Source: Pseudanabaena sp. Salubria-1
GTDB lineage: Bacteria; Cyanobacteriota; Cyanobacteriia; Pseudanabaenales; Pseudanabaenaceae
Assembly (NCBI GenBank): GCA_023336205.1
Contig: JALQCR010000002.1
Coordinates: 62,001 to 126,000, forward strand
Direction: 5' to 3'
Length of the DNA: 64,000 nt
The notes beneath the pieces were generated by a model that saw only the letters and a list, made by a program, of their open reading frames with translations, did no database searches and was not told where the DNA came from. A program made the position numbers and the translations under genes. Positions 25,645 to 34,125 of the stretch are shown here, piece after piece. The stretch's first letter is position 1. Every line of letters starts with the position of its first letter.

Positions 25645-26859
25645 ATGATAGCCACAGATATAGCGCTAACCAACGGCAACGTCAAAGTAACAACACCATC
25701 AGTAGCACCTACAGTTAAACTGCAACAACTCCGTGAAGAATTGAAAGTCGTGTACTTAGATCGCAGCGAAGCGATCGACCTGATTATGGTGGGACTCCTT
25801 GCCAAAATGCACGTCTTTTTGGGCGGACAACCAGGCACAGGCAAAACTGAACTTGCCAAAGCCGTCTCAGATGCAATATCAGGAACGAAATTCTTTCATT
25901 ACCTGATGACCAAAACAACCGTTGCTGAAGAAGTATTGGGAGCGCCAGACCTTGCGGAGTTACAGAAAGGCAAATTCGTGCGCGATACCGAAGCCATGTT
26001 GCCTGAAGCGCACTTAGCCCTAATGGATGAAATTGGCAAAGCTAACAGCATTGTTCGTAATTCAGCACTAGGACTGATGAACGAACGCGAGTTCCTAAAC
26101 GGCAAAATCAAACTCCAGTCACCATTGATCACCATGATTGGCTGCTCCAACGAATTACTGGATGGTGAAGAAGATGGAGCATTTTGGGATCGGTTGAGTT
26201 TGCGGTACATGGTTGATTACTTAGGTGATGAAGACCTGAGAACATTGCTATTACGCAAGACAGGCAACGCGATCGCCCCTAAAGTCACAACCGTACTGAG
26301 CTTAGCGGAACTAGAGCAGATGCAGACGCAAGTGCAGAAACTGCCATTCTCTAGTCAAGTAGTCGATTCATTAGTCGAACTGCAACGGGAATTCAAGAAA
26401 GAAAACTTTGTTGCTAGCACCAGAAAATATGTGCAGATGGTGATGATTTTGAGAGCTTACGCCTTCTTACAAGGAGAAACAGAAGTAAGCGAAGACTCAT
26501 TTGAGATTCTCAACCACGTCATCTGGAATCACCCCAGAGAAAAGACTGCGATCACCAAAATCGTCGCCAAGGTTGGAAATCCCCTAAACATGCAAGCACA
26601 GGAAACCTTGATAGCGATTACTGAATCTATCGCCCAACTAGGAAACTGTCCAACTTTCAGTACAAAGCAGGAGCAACATAGCTGGGCAACTGAAGGCACA
26701 AGTGTCTTATCAGATCTGCGAAATATGACAGACCGCTTGCAAAGCATGATTGCTCAGTATCCGCATAAAGCGAAGAAAGCCCAACAAATCGTGATTGAAA
26801 TCGAATCGAAGAAGAAAACATTGCTAGCCAAAGTTAGCGAGATTTTGTTCGGAGCATAG
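25645..26859 (+). CDS. MoxR-family AAA+ ATPase, module A (404 aa)
   Basis: AAA+ ATPase of the MoxR/RavA type. Walker A is GQPGTGKT at 61-68, Walker B LALMDEIGKA with D128 and E129, and sensor and lid segments follow (MIGCSNELLDGEED, FWDRLSLRYMVDYL). MoxR proteins remodel protein complexes together with a VWA-domain partner. The ATG at 25645 matches the start of the paralogue at 43408; 25552 would overlap the previous gene. Its VWA partner at 26922 is broken, so this copy may rely on the VWA protein of module B or be non-functional. Confidence 0.9.
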   Translation: MIATDIALTNGNVKVTTPSVAPTVKLQQLREELKVVYLDRSEAIDLIMVGLLAKMHVFLGGQPGTGKTELAKAVSDAISGTKFFHYLMTKTTVAEEVLGAPDLAELQKGKFVRDTEAMLPEAHLALMDEIGKANSIVRNSALGLMNEREFLNGKIKLQSPLITMIGCSNELLDGEEDGAFWDRLSLRYMVDYLGDEDLRTLLLRKTGNAIAPKVTTVLSLAELEQMQTQVQKLPFSSQVVDSLVELQREFKKENFVASTRKYVQMVMILRAYAFLQGETEVSEDSFEILNHVIWNHPREKTAITKIVAKVGNPLNMQAQETLIAITESIAQLGNCPTFSTKQEQHSWATEGTSVLSDLRNMTDRLQSMIAQYPHKAKKAQQIVIEIESKKKTLLAKVSEILFGA

Positions 26860-26869
26860 AGGCAACTCC

Positions 26870-26896
26870 AAAGGGAGCGTAATTTACGCTCCCTTT
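26870..26896 (+). terminator. Hairpin between MoxR and VWA genes, module A
   Basis: AAAGGGAGCGTAA pairs with TTACGCTCCCTTT with almost no loop, and a short T-rich tail follows. A similar hairpin (AGAGAGCAG/CTGCTCTCT) lies at the same place in module B near 44636-44658. Confidence 0.6.
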
Positions 26897-26921
26897 CTAT
26901 CTAAATAATCAAAACTAAAAT

Positions 26922-27551
26922 ATGCAATCTCCATTAGTATATGTAGTCCCGAAATGGACAGAAATTTGTGCGCGAGATTTCAAAGAAGGCTCAGAGCGAC
27001 TATGTGAAGTCATCATCGAAGGCGAGACAAAAATCTATAACTTCGACGCATTCACCGATGAAACCTATCACCGCCTGTACGATCGCCAGCCCAATCGACT
27101 TGCAGACAGTGACATCAAGCCAGAAAACAAAATCTGGATTGCCATTCACCAACAAATGACCGAGCTAGAAGCTTTTCAGCAATTTAGCAACCGACTAAAT
27201 GGCGATGAATTTCTCGCAGGCATCGGTACAACCGCAATCTGCAAAGCGATCGCTGAGATGTTACCAGAGCCAGATCGACGATTAGAAGACCCTGAGCTAA
27301 TCAGAAAACAGATTCGGGGCCTCTTTGAAATGCTAGAAGGGCAACCGCCCACCCCTGAACTCATGCAAATGGTGCAAGGATTGAAGCAAAATCGCACCAT
27401 CGAGGAGAAACTAAAAGTTGCGGACAAACTGCAACTGGCGCAAAGATTGCAAGCAGCACCCAAATTTATCGGTTGTGGAGGGGATAGGCGAATTATTTTT
27501 CAGCACAGGCTCAGGCATTTTATGCTGAATTTGATTAAAAACTCTATTTAA
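26922..27551 (+). pseudogene. Truncated VWA-domain protein, module A
   Basis: The first 180 or so codons match the N-terminus of the 485-aa VWA protein at 44688 (PKWTEICARDFKEGSERL, ETYHRLYDRQPNRL). Relative to that copy about 60 codons are deleted after GLKQN, and homology ends at QAAPKF near 27466, where the dispersed repeat begins. The MIDAS-bearing VWA domain is entirely missing, and the remaining 28 codons come from the repeat. The product, if made, could not bind metal as VWA proteins do. Confidence 0.85.
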
Positions 27552-27620
27552 GCATACGTTATCACATTTATTGGTTGCTTTATCTAACAAGCTGTGCAAT
27601 ATTTACTTTGTATAAGTATT
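27467..27620 (+). repeat. Dispersed repeat, copy 2
   Basis: Diverged copy of 15530-15690 (shared ATTATTTTTCAGCACAGG, TTGGTTGCTTTATCT, TTTGTATAAGTATT). It starts exactly where homology to the VWA gene stops and ends just ahead of the protease gene, so it marks a recombination junction. Confidence 0.6.
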
Positions 27621-27640
27621 AAGGAGAAGGAAGCAACTGA

Positions 27641-28819
27641 ATGAAATCATCTAAGTTTTTGACTACTTTGGGTTTAACAACATTATTAACAGTCTCAGGT
27701 GTAAATATTCTTCCTTTTGCATCAACAGAATCTTTAGTTAATAGCTCTAAAGCTGAAGCAGCAGTTACCATCAAAAATGATTATGTTTGGATGGATATGC
27801 CACAAACAGGTAATCAAGATGATAAATGGAGTTGTGGTCCAACTTCTGCCGCAAGAATCATTAATTTTTATGGGCATAATGTGAATCGTGATTCTTTGGT
27901 AAATGCTGTTAATCGGCAATTTATGCTTCCGCCAAGGATAAAGAAACCTTTTCCTTTATCTGGACATTGGGATATTCGCACGGGAACGACTCCCCATGTA
28001 CTTCGAGATGTGATGAAAAGATGGGAAGGTGACAATGTTAAGTTAGAAAGAAAATCTGATTTTAATAAACTTCTTGGTTTGTTAGGTCAGGGTAAACCTG
28101 TTGTTGCTCTTCTTCGTGTTGGTTCTGAGAAGGTTGCAGGAACAACTTAGCCTGCAATGCACTGGGTTGTTGTCAATGGGTTTTCTGCCTCAGAACAGAA
28201 GATTTATTATACAGAAACTGCGGATGGGAAAACCTATGAATATTCTTATGGTGAATTTCAATCGAATTGGGATTGGCGAGTAGGTAAGGGATTGGCTAGT
28301 GAAGCACTTTATAAAAATGGTGTTGAACCTAAAACGATGATTTGGGTAGATCGTGTTCCTCCTGTTGTGGCTCAGTCTCAAGGTACTTCGTCCTCTCGAC
28401 CTGTTGCATCCCTCAACTTAGCTCTGGATGCAAATAATGGTACGGGTAACTTATACCTGTATCCAAATTTAGATTCTACAAATAATAATCATCTTTGGAC
28501 TATAACTCCTTTGAGTGATGGTTATTTCATGATTATTTCAAAAAGAAATGGTTACGCTCTTGATGCCAATGGTGGAACAAAAAATTTATACTTGCATCCC
28601 AGTCCAGACACGAGGAATCCTAATCATTATTGGCGGTTAACACAAGTTGGAGGATTCTACATGATAACTTCGAGAGTGAACGGGTATGCCTTGGATGCCA
28701 ATGGTGGCACAAGAAATTTATACTTACATCCCAATCCAGATAGAGGAAATTCAAATCACTTATGGAAAATAGTTGATGTGGGTAGCTATAAAGCTATTGG
28801 TTCAGCACTCAAAAACTAG
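27641..28819 (+). pseudogene. Secreted C39-like cysteine protease with ricin-type lectin repeats, in-frame TAG
   Basis: The N-terminus (KFLTTLGLTTLLTVSGVNIL) is a signal peptide. WSCGPTSAARIINFYG places the papain-like/C39 catalytic cysteine at C65. The frame ends at a TAG at 28148-28150 (codon 170), but it continues in the same frame directly after it with PAMHWVVVNGF, whose H174 is the expected catalytic histidine. The C-terminal part holds three repeats of YALDANGGTxNLYLHP followed by NHxW, a ricin-B-like beta-trefoil. The stop separates cysteine from histidine, so without read-through the protease is dead. AAGGAGAAGG provides a very strong ribosome binding site. A terminator follows at 28861. 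Confidence 0.8.
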
Positions 28820-28860
28820 TGCGATCTTCGATCTTGTAGTGCGATCGCTGATCTTTTAGG

Positions 28861-28892
28861 GGTGCGTTAACTAAATTTAACGCACCTTTTTT
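28861..28892 (+). terminator. Intrinsic terminator after the protease-lectin gene
   Basis: GGTGCGTTAA pairs with TTAACGCACC around a 6-base loop, followed by six T. Confidence 0.9.
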
Positions 28893-28961
28893 GTTGCAAG
28901 TGTTAAGTGTAAGACTCTCCAAGCTAGAATAGATGAGTCAAGTCGCAACAAGGTCAAATGT

Positions 28962-29117
28962 ATGGCGGTTCGTCAACGGCGTTACAGCAAAGAAGAATTA
29001 GCTCGGCGTGGGCAAGAACTCTATGAAGCTAGCATTCGGCAGCAAGTAGAATCTGGCAATACAGGCAAAATCGTAGCGAATGCAAACGGACAAAGGCAAC
29101 TGAAATCGCCGATCTAG
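28962..29117 (+). pseudogene. Remnant of a small cyanobacterial RYSKEE-type protein
   Basis: A 51-residue frame beginning MAVRQRRYSKEELARRGQ and continuing YEASIRQQVESGNTGKIVA. This beginning is typical of a small cyanobacterial protein found next to toxins, where it normally continues with an IDIETG segment. Here the frame departs after KIVA and ends soon after, so it looks like a truncated or frameshifted remnant. The family recollection is from memory. Confidence 0.5.
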
Positions 29118-29162
29118 TCTTTCTCGTTGCTATGATGAATATGTAGAGATTAGTACCCTGAC

Positions 29163-29324
29163 ATGAAATATCCTCTTCATACCCAATCTAAGCCTGTTTC
29201 AGGGCTTGCTGCTAAAAAACTGCTAGAAGCGATCGACTCTGGTGGGGCAGTTGTAAATGATCGAATGATTGCCCTTGCAAAACGTATTGCCGCCCATCGC
29301 CGCAAAACACAGAAACATGGCTAG
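29163..29324 (+). CDS. Candidate small antitoxin (53 aa)
   Basis: A 53-residue protein (MKYPLHTQSKPVSGLAAKKL, ending AHRRKTQKHG) that overlaps the next gene by 8 bases, so the two are translationally coupled. It is too short and too basic at its end to fit a standard RHH antitoxin. Its role as antitoxin to the GNAT protein is inferred from size, overlap and gene order. Confidence 0.6.
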   Translation: MKYPLHTQSKPVSGLAAKKLLEAIDSGGAVVNDRMIALAKRIAAHRRKTQKHG

Positions 29325-29934
29325 TTCTGGTAAGTTTGATGGAGTTGATTTCTCTCAAATCAATGTTGAATTGCTAACCCCTGAACTCCGACAACTTGGT
29401 CAGGGGTTTCGCTGTGTAAGGGGAGAATTTGTCACCTATTGGAAACAGGGACGAATTCAACGAGAAGCCGATGCTTACCTTTGCCAATGCTGGATTTCTA
29501 GGGTTGAGGATGCTCTAGCTGGTTACATTACACTTCTAGCAGATAAGTTAGAAGTTGAAGATACTCTACTAATTCAAGAAGGTGTGAAATATCGGACTTT
29601 CCCAGCAGTCAAGATTGGACTGCTTGCGGTTGATCGTCGAACGAAAAGGCTTGGGGTAAGGTTGATGGAATGGGCGATCGATTATGTGATTACCGAAGTA
29701 GTACCAATCATCGGGGTTAGATTTATTACTGTAGATGCCCTTTACGATTTCGATGTTGAGCCAGCTTATGATGCATCTGGCTTCTATGAAAAATTGGGAT
29801 TTGAGTTTGCTGATCCTATCGAGTCTCTACCACCAGTCAACCCATATCGTACAATGTATCTAGATCTGAAGCCGTTGATGGAAGCACTTGCCATAGAAGA
29901 ATCCGATGAAGATCATGAACATTGCTATAATTGA
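29317..29934 (+). CDS. GNAT-family acetyltransferase, probable toxin-antitoxin toxin (205 aa)
   Basis: A GNAT fold: strand segment VKIGLLAVDRRTKRLGVRLMEWA carries the acetyl-CoA binding motif A in the form R-R-x-x-x-R-L-G, followed by GVRFITVDALYDFDVEPAYDASGFYEKLGFE, the typical motif B with the FYEKLGF helix. GNAT toxins of TacT type acetylate aminoacyl-tRNA. The ATG at 29317 is chosen since it overlaps the stop of the 53-aa gene; an upstream codon at 29269 lies inside that gene. Confidence 0.8.
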   Translation: MASSGKFDGVDFSQINVELLTPELRQLGQGFRCVRGEFVTYWKQGRIQREADAYLCQCWISRVEDALAGYITLLADKLEVEDTLLIQEGVKYRTFPAVKIGLLAVDRRTKRLGVRLMEWAIDYVITEVVPIIGVRFITVDALYDFDVEPAYDASGFYEKLGFEFADPIESLPPVNPYRTMYLDLKPLMEALAIEESDEDHEHCYN

Positions 29935-30004
29935 GCAATTACAGTCATAAATATACAGGCGATTTAAACTCTCAAAATACATCACAATTTGTAATTATTT
30001 AAGT

Positions 30005-30421
30005 ATGTCTGCAAGAGATCTATTCCATGAAGCCGTCAGGCAAGCACTTCAAAAAGAACAATGGGTGATAACAGACGATCCACTAAAATTTAAGTTTGGA
30101 AATGTCAACTTTCAAGTTGATTTAGGAGCGGAGAAGATTGTAGCGGCGGAGAGAGCAGGAGAAAAAATTGCAGTTGAGATTAAAAGTTTTTTAAATCCCT
30201 CAGCGATTACCGATTTTTATTCGGCATTGGGACAATTCTTGAGTTATCGCCTAGCCATAGAAGCAAATGAACCAAGTCGAACTCTGTATTTAGCCGTACC
30301 ATTAGATGTATACCAAACATTTTTTCAGCTTGAATTTACACAAACTGCTGTACAACGGTATCAGATCTTGCTAGTTGTATATAATCCAGTAAATGAGGTA
30401 ATTGTGAAATGGATAAAATAA
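30005..30421 (+). CDS. xisH: XisH-family protein (138 aa)
   Basis: The protein matches the XisH family, first described as a controlling factor for excision of the fdxN element in heterocystous cyanobacteria: MSARDLFHEAVRQALQKE at the start, then the endonuclease-like VDLGAEKIVAAERAGEKIAV and EIKSFL, and DFYSALGQFLSYR. The D and E-x-K residues resemble a PD-(D/E)xK nuclease core. It overlaps xisI by 13 bases. XisH/XisI pairs are widespread outside fdxN elements and may act as a toxin-antitoxin-like or defence pair. Confidence 0.9.
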   Translation: MSARDLFHEAVRQALQKEQWVITDDPLKFKFGNVNFQVDLGAEKIVAAERAGEKIAVEIKSFLNPSAITDFYSALGQFLSYRLAIEANEPSRTLYLAVPLDVYQTFFQLEFTQTAVQRYQILLVVYNPVNEVIVKWIK

Positions 30422-30744
30422 GCAAATATCGAGAATATATTCAAAACTTGATGACTCGATATGCCAGTGGTGATGTGTCAGATGAAGAAGTTGAGGTACA
30501 ACTTCTTTTTGATATAGAACGAGATCATTACCAGTGGATAAATATTGGCTGGCAAGAGTTAAATCGGGTCTATCGGTGTGTGATGCATTTCGACATTAAG
30601 GACGGTAAAATCTGGCTTCAACAAAATTTAACAGACCAGAACCCTGCGGAAGAATTAGTTGAAATGGGAGTATCCAGACAAGATATAGTACTGGGATTGC
30701 AACCGCCCTACAAACGACCATATACAGCGTATGGAGTTGCTTAA
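30409..30744 (+). CDS. xisI: XisI-family protein (111 aa)
   Basis: XisI partner of the preceding gene: MDKISKYREYIQNLMTRYAS, then DIERDHYQWINIGW and the C-terminal VEMGVSRQDIVLGLQPPYKR typical of the family. The short protein is full length. Just ten bases after its stop begins a broken fragment of a PRTRC cassette, so the xisHI pair abuts a recombination junction. Confidence 0.9.
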   Translation: MDKISKYREYIQNLMTRYASGDVSDEEVEVQLLFDIERDHYQWINIGWQELNRVYRCVMHFDIKDGKIWLQQNLTDQNPAEELVEMGVSRQDIVLGLQPPYKRPYTAYGVA

Positions 30745-30753
30745 AATCAGTAG

Positions 30754-30903
30754 CCACCCGAAATTGGTAGCAGTGACGAGCAAATCAAGGCTACGCTCAG
30801 CCAGTATTTTGAAGGAATCAAAAACTCACTAATTCGGCGAACAGTTCAAGCGAATGGACATGTCCTCGTGGATATCTGTAAACAAGCAGGACCAAAGGGC
30901 TAA
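30754..30903 (+). pseudogene. 5'-truncated copy of the PRTRC protein C-like gene
   Basis: Read from 30754, the frame gives PPEIGSSDEQIKATLSQYF followed by EGIKNS and VQANGHVLVDICKQAG, matching the last 49 residues of the 70-aa protein at 52211. The first 20 codons and the start are missing. Homology begins ten bases after xisI, marking the left end of a partial duplication. Confidence 0.85.
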
Positions 30904-30905
30904 GC

Positions 30906-31157
30906 ATGTCCGAGCTAGTCCTGACCAGTTTGATTACAGCCAATGAATTTATCAATCCCTTGCTAGAAATACTATGGGAGATCGAGCAGCATGAACAGAA
31001 AGGTCAGCAACTAATCGAAATCTGTGAAATTGAGCTAGAAAACTTTACTGAAGCAACAATTGTATCCAGGCAAAATAGTTGTTTATTGCAGCGATCGCTA
31101 GACAATTTAAAAAAGGCGCACCCGATCGCTGCCCCTGCGGTAATCAGAGGATTCTAG
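30906..31157 (+). CDS. PRTRC-cassette hypothetical protein, duplicate copy (83 aa)
   Basis: Paralogue of the 83-aa protein at 52420, with the same order of segments (NPLLEILWEIE, QQLIEICEIELENFTEA, SLDNLKKAHPIAAP, IRGF). It is helical, with no recognised domain. Full length and in frame, followed after one base by the 254-aa gene, as in the complete cassette. It may still be expressed even though its upstream neighbour is truncated. Confidence 0.65.
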   Translation: MSELVLTSLITANEFINPLLEILWEIEQHEQKGQQLIEICEIELENFTEATIVSRQNSCLLQRSLDNLKKAHPIAAPAVIRGF

Positions 31158-31158
31158 A

Positions 31159-31923
31159 ATGGACAAAGCCAAATTTCAGTGGATGTGTTCCCACACATCG
31201 GAAAGAGCCGCCGATTACCTTGAATCCATGCAGCAACGTGCAAATATGTTGCGACTATATCAGCATTACTATCCAGAGAAATATCAGCAAACCACAGCCA
31301 GCCTAGCCTTTGTAAAACCCGAAGACTATAGCGAGAAAGAAATCGAATTTCTGACTTTAGTGGACGAGCAGTTCTTTCCTTTACCACTAGTAATGACAGA
31401 TTTGGAACGTACAGCCCATATACCAATAGACCCGATTGGTACTTCATGGTACTACGACGAATTTGAAGGATTAGGTGCAACCGAGAAATTTCTGTTGTGT
31501 CTGATTCATGATGTCAGTAGTGAAGTATGGGATGACGTAGAAAGCGAACTGGGCAAAGAATTGCCCCCAGTCGTAGATTACATATCCGATGCGCTTTTGC
31601 GGCAAGAGGCAAAAAAGGCGAGAGGAATGATCTCTCGATTGCCATTGGCGATGGAGATGCTAACCCAGTCAACGGATAATATCTGGCTGGATATGACCTA
31701 CGAAAGCGAAATCACCGATGCTGATTGGACGGTAGAGGTGATTGACATATTGAGAGAAGCATATACAGACGCTCAGACAATCATGAAGGAATATAGAGGA
31801 TTTATCGAATGGCTAGATAAGGACTCCCAAAACTGCGTCAAAGTAGTGCGGATGTGGAACAGGTGTAAAGAACCCATTCCACAATTACATTTTCATCACC
31901 CCATCAATGCATTAGCGGGATAA
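31159..31923 (+). CDS. PRTRC-cassette hypothetical protein, duplicate copy (254 aa)
   Basis: Paralogue of the 250-aa protein at 52673. Shared segments include EKEIEFLTLVDEQFFPLPL, PIDPIGTSWYYDEFEGLG and DADWTVEVIDILREAYTDAQ. The fold is unknown, probably mostly helical. The position matches PRTRC protein F by gene order, but that equivalence is not proven by motif. Full length, with an intact frame, 10 bases ahead of a truncated E2-like gene. Confidence 0.65.
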   Translation: MDKAKFQWMCSHTSERAADYLESMQQRANMLRLYQHYYPEKYQQTTASLAFVKPEDYSEKEIEFLTLVDEQFFPLPLVMTDLERTAHIPIDPIGTSWYYDEFEGLGATEKFLLCLIHDVSSEVWDDVESELGKELPPVVDYISDALLRQEAKKARGMISRLPLAMEMLTQSTDNIWLDMTYESEITDADWTVEVIDILREAYTDAQTIMKEYRGFIEWLDKDSQNCVKVVRMWNRCKEPIPQLHFHHPINALAG

Positions 31924-31933
31924 GGAGGAACCA

Positions 31934-32380
31934 ATGTTAACCATAGATCCGATGCAAGATGTCCTCAATCCTGATGGATATCCACTCATAGAAGCAGATG
32001 CAAAACTGCTATTTCTGAAAGGCGGACATTACTGCTTTCAATATCGAGATGCAGGGAAAGAAACCTATAAATTTCTATCGCCCGAAACTGTCAGAGCCGC
32101 GTTTCAACATGAACAAATTGACTCAGGATGGATACCCAGTGGTGTACAGCGACTGGGTAGTTGTAAACAAGGGCAATGGTTCGTGCAGTTTATACCGCCT
32201 GCAAGACGGACATTTACGTTCACAAATTTGACTGAAGACGGGGAGCCAATCGCTTTGACCATCCCGATGATGGGTTTAGTGTTTATGCTCTGCGGTGATA
32301 GTTGTTATGTTTGGGCAACTAACTTCAAAATCTTCAATGCAGAGGCTCCTATTTACCATGTGCTATTACCGAATATCTAG
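31934..32380 (+). pseudogene. 3'-truncated E2-like (PRTRC protein B) gene
   Basis: The first 147 residues match the 235-aa protein at 53436 (DGYPLIEADAKLLFLKGGHY, LSPETVRAAFQHEQIDSGW), then the frame stops right after LPNI, at the point where the full copy continues YGDGRICMG. The loss removes the putative catalytic cysteine (C155 of the full copy). The break coincides with the end of the convergent RelE toxin gene, whose stop codon supplies the TAG. Confidence 0.85.
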
Positions 32381-32567
32381 TCGTCATATACTTTGCTGCG
32401 ATGGGCAATGAGGGTAACGGATACTACTTTTGAGTCTTCATCAACTAGATACACTATGCGATAGTCTCCGATCCGATACCGATAGCGCCCTGCTAAATTT
32501 CCTCTCAAGGCGGTGATGTTTGGGTGATTGTATGGAGTTTGTTCGAGGATTAGCAGACATTTGTTAA

Positions 32568-33825
32568 CTGAGATCTTGCACCATTCCTGAAAGAGTTAAG
32601 TAGGAATGGGTTTGAGAATAATTTCAAACCCATGACGAGCAGCAATATCGGCACTAATTTGGAGATACCTAAGAAGTTTCAACCAAAGGACAGAAGGAAA
32701 TAAAACGGAAAGTGTCAAATCACAGGTAGCTTTCCAGTCCAAGACAGGAGGACTCGACCATTGATCAATCCAATGGGCCAAAAGATAAGCAAGCAGAGAG
32801 AGGATAAGCCAACGATAAACACCAAGTTTTGTAGATTGCCCAAAACAATGCAAACCAAAGCGATGTTTGATGGTTTTGAAGAATCCCTCAATCGCCCAAC
32901 GCTTACGACCTAACATCACCAGATAAGCACCAGAATAAGGATGAGAAGAGACAACAAAGCGTAACTCCCGTTTACTATCAGCTCTTTTGAGCCAAAACCA
33001 AGAGATCGTCAAAGGCTGAGTTAGCCCTTCTAGCAAAATTTGTTGTCCACGTTTGCCATGACGATAAAGTTGTTTGACTGTACGGCCATCTTGAAGTTTA
33101 CGATTGTTGCGTACACCGACAACGATGCGCCAAGTCTTGGCGCGGACAGTATTGAAAAACTTCACCGTACTAAACTCAGTATCAGCAAGGACAATCACAG
33201 TCTTGCCTTGGGTTAGTTGCTTGGGTACTGTCCCCAATAACTTACAAGCTAAGTCAGAGGGACTGGGGTATCCTTTGCCGCGCCATACTCTAAAACTCCA
33301 TGGTACGCGCCACTCTCCATAGACCAGATACAGTACAACCAGATGTAGTCCTCGCTTTCCGTTTAGTATTCTCACCCATGGGTCTGGTTCGTTTTGGGTG
33401 GGATTGCTCAAATGTAAAAACTTGCCGCTTTTTTCTAGGGTAGTCAAGTCTATCAGTATCTTTAATGGCACTTGTTTCGATGGGCGATGCTTGGCGATTT
33501 GTCCCAAAATAGCCTGCCGTGTTGACCGAATTACTGCTCTCGTTGACCAGTTATAGTGATTGAGAAATCGGCTGAGTGCACTCGCTGATTTTATCTGTGT
33601 ATGTTCTGGATAAGGATGCCTTTGTGCTTCGAGAAATAGTCCTAGTATTGCATTGAGACTTGCTGTTTGATACACACTTGGCATCAAACACAGAAGACTA
33701 TACACTAGCCCTTGGGCGTGCTTAACGATGCTTTCCATGCTCGTTATTTAATTTACTACTACGCCCTTTTTTTCACATTTCTGCTCTTTCTGCAACCCCT
33801 TTTCTTGAATGGTGCAAGATCTCAG
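32568..33825 (-). mobile_element. IS4/IS701-like insertion sequence, copy 3 (1258 bp)
   Basis: Same ends and length as copies 1, 2 and 4; TTAA duplicated at 32564-32567 and 33826-33829. Confidence 0.9.
32596..33738 (-). CDS. DDE transposase, copy 3 (380 aa)
   Basis: Protein identical to that at 16020, intact. It reads in the same direction as the toxin gene it interrupts. Confidence 0.9.
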   Translation of the reverse strand: MESIVKHAQGLVYSLLCLMPSVYQTASLNAILGLFLEAQRHPYPEHTQIKSASALSRFLNHYNWSTRAVIRSTRQAILGQIAKHRPSKQVPLKILIDLTTLEKSGKFLHLSNPTQNEPDPWVRILNGKRGLHLVVLYLVYGEWRVPWSFRVWRGKGYPSPSDLACKLLGTVPKQLTQGKTVIVLADTEFSTVKFFNTVRAKTWRIVVGVRNNRKLQDGRTVKQLYRHGKRGQQILLEGLTQPLTISWFWLKRADSKRELRFVVSSHPYSGAYLVMLGRKRWAIEGFFKTIKHRFGLHCFGQSTKLGVYRWLILSLLAYLLAHWIDQWSSPPVLDWKATCDLTLSVLFPSVLWLKLLRYLQISADIAARHGFEIILKPIPT

Positions 33826-33894
33826 TTAATCTTTTTGACGGTTGCAAGTGAGGTTTTGTTGTAAAAATTTTGGGCTTCAGGAGACAGTCGAACT

Positions 33895-34125
33895 TCATAC
33901 ATCTCTGCGAATATCTCTCCAGTTACGATAGCTGCCTGTGGCAACTTTAGCTTCTGCTTTTTCTAAAGAGTCCATAAATCTTGGAATCCTTAGTAGTTCG
34001 TCAGTTGCTTCTTGGCTTTCACGTTCGGCAAGATATGCCAAAAAATCTACAGCTACTCTGAGCCGTTCGGGGGATAGGCTATCGATGTATTCATCAATTT
34101 GATGGCGAAGTTCTACTGTGGTCAT
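33895..34125 (-). CDS. Antitoxin of a RelE-type toxin-antitoxin pair (76 aa)
   Basis: A 76-residue acidic helical protein (TTVELRHQIDEYIDSLSPER, RVAVDFLAYLAERESQEA, ending YRNWRDIRRDV) typical of cyanobacterial antitoxins of the DUF2281-like group. It overlaps the start of the toxin gene by 8 bases. With the toxin disrupted, the pair can no longer impose plasmid addiction; the antitoxin could still neutralise related toxins. Confidence 0.75.
   Translation of the reverse strand: MTTVELRHQIDEYIDSLSPERLRVAVDFLAYLAERESQEATDELLRIPRFMDSLEKAEAKVATGSYRNWRDIRRDV

Larger units (their letters stand above)
32378..33902 (-). pseudogene. RelE/ParE-type toxin gene split by IS4/IS701-like copy 3
   Basis: Read on the minus strand from 33902, the frame gives MYEVRLSPEAQNFYNKTSLA up to the IS; after removing the IS and one TTAA it continues KKINKCLLILEQTPYNHP, LRGNLAGRYRYRIGDYRIVY and VVSVTLIAHRSKVYDD. 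This is a typical RelE-superfamily mRNA interferase of about 88 residues with the RYRIGDYRIVY core. It overlaps the antitoxin by 8 bases. The insertion after about residue 27 inactivates it. Confidence 0.85.
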
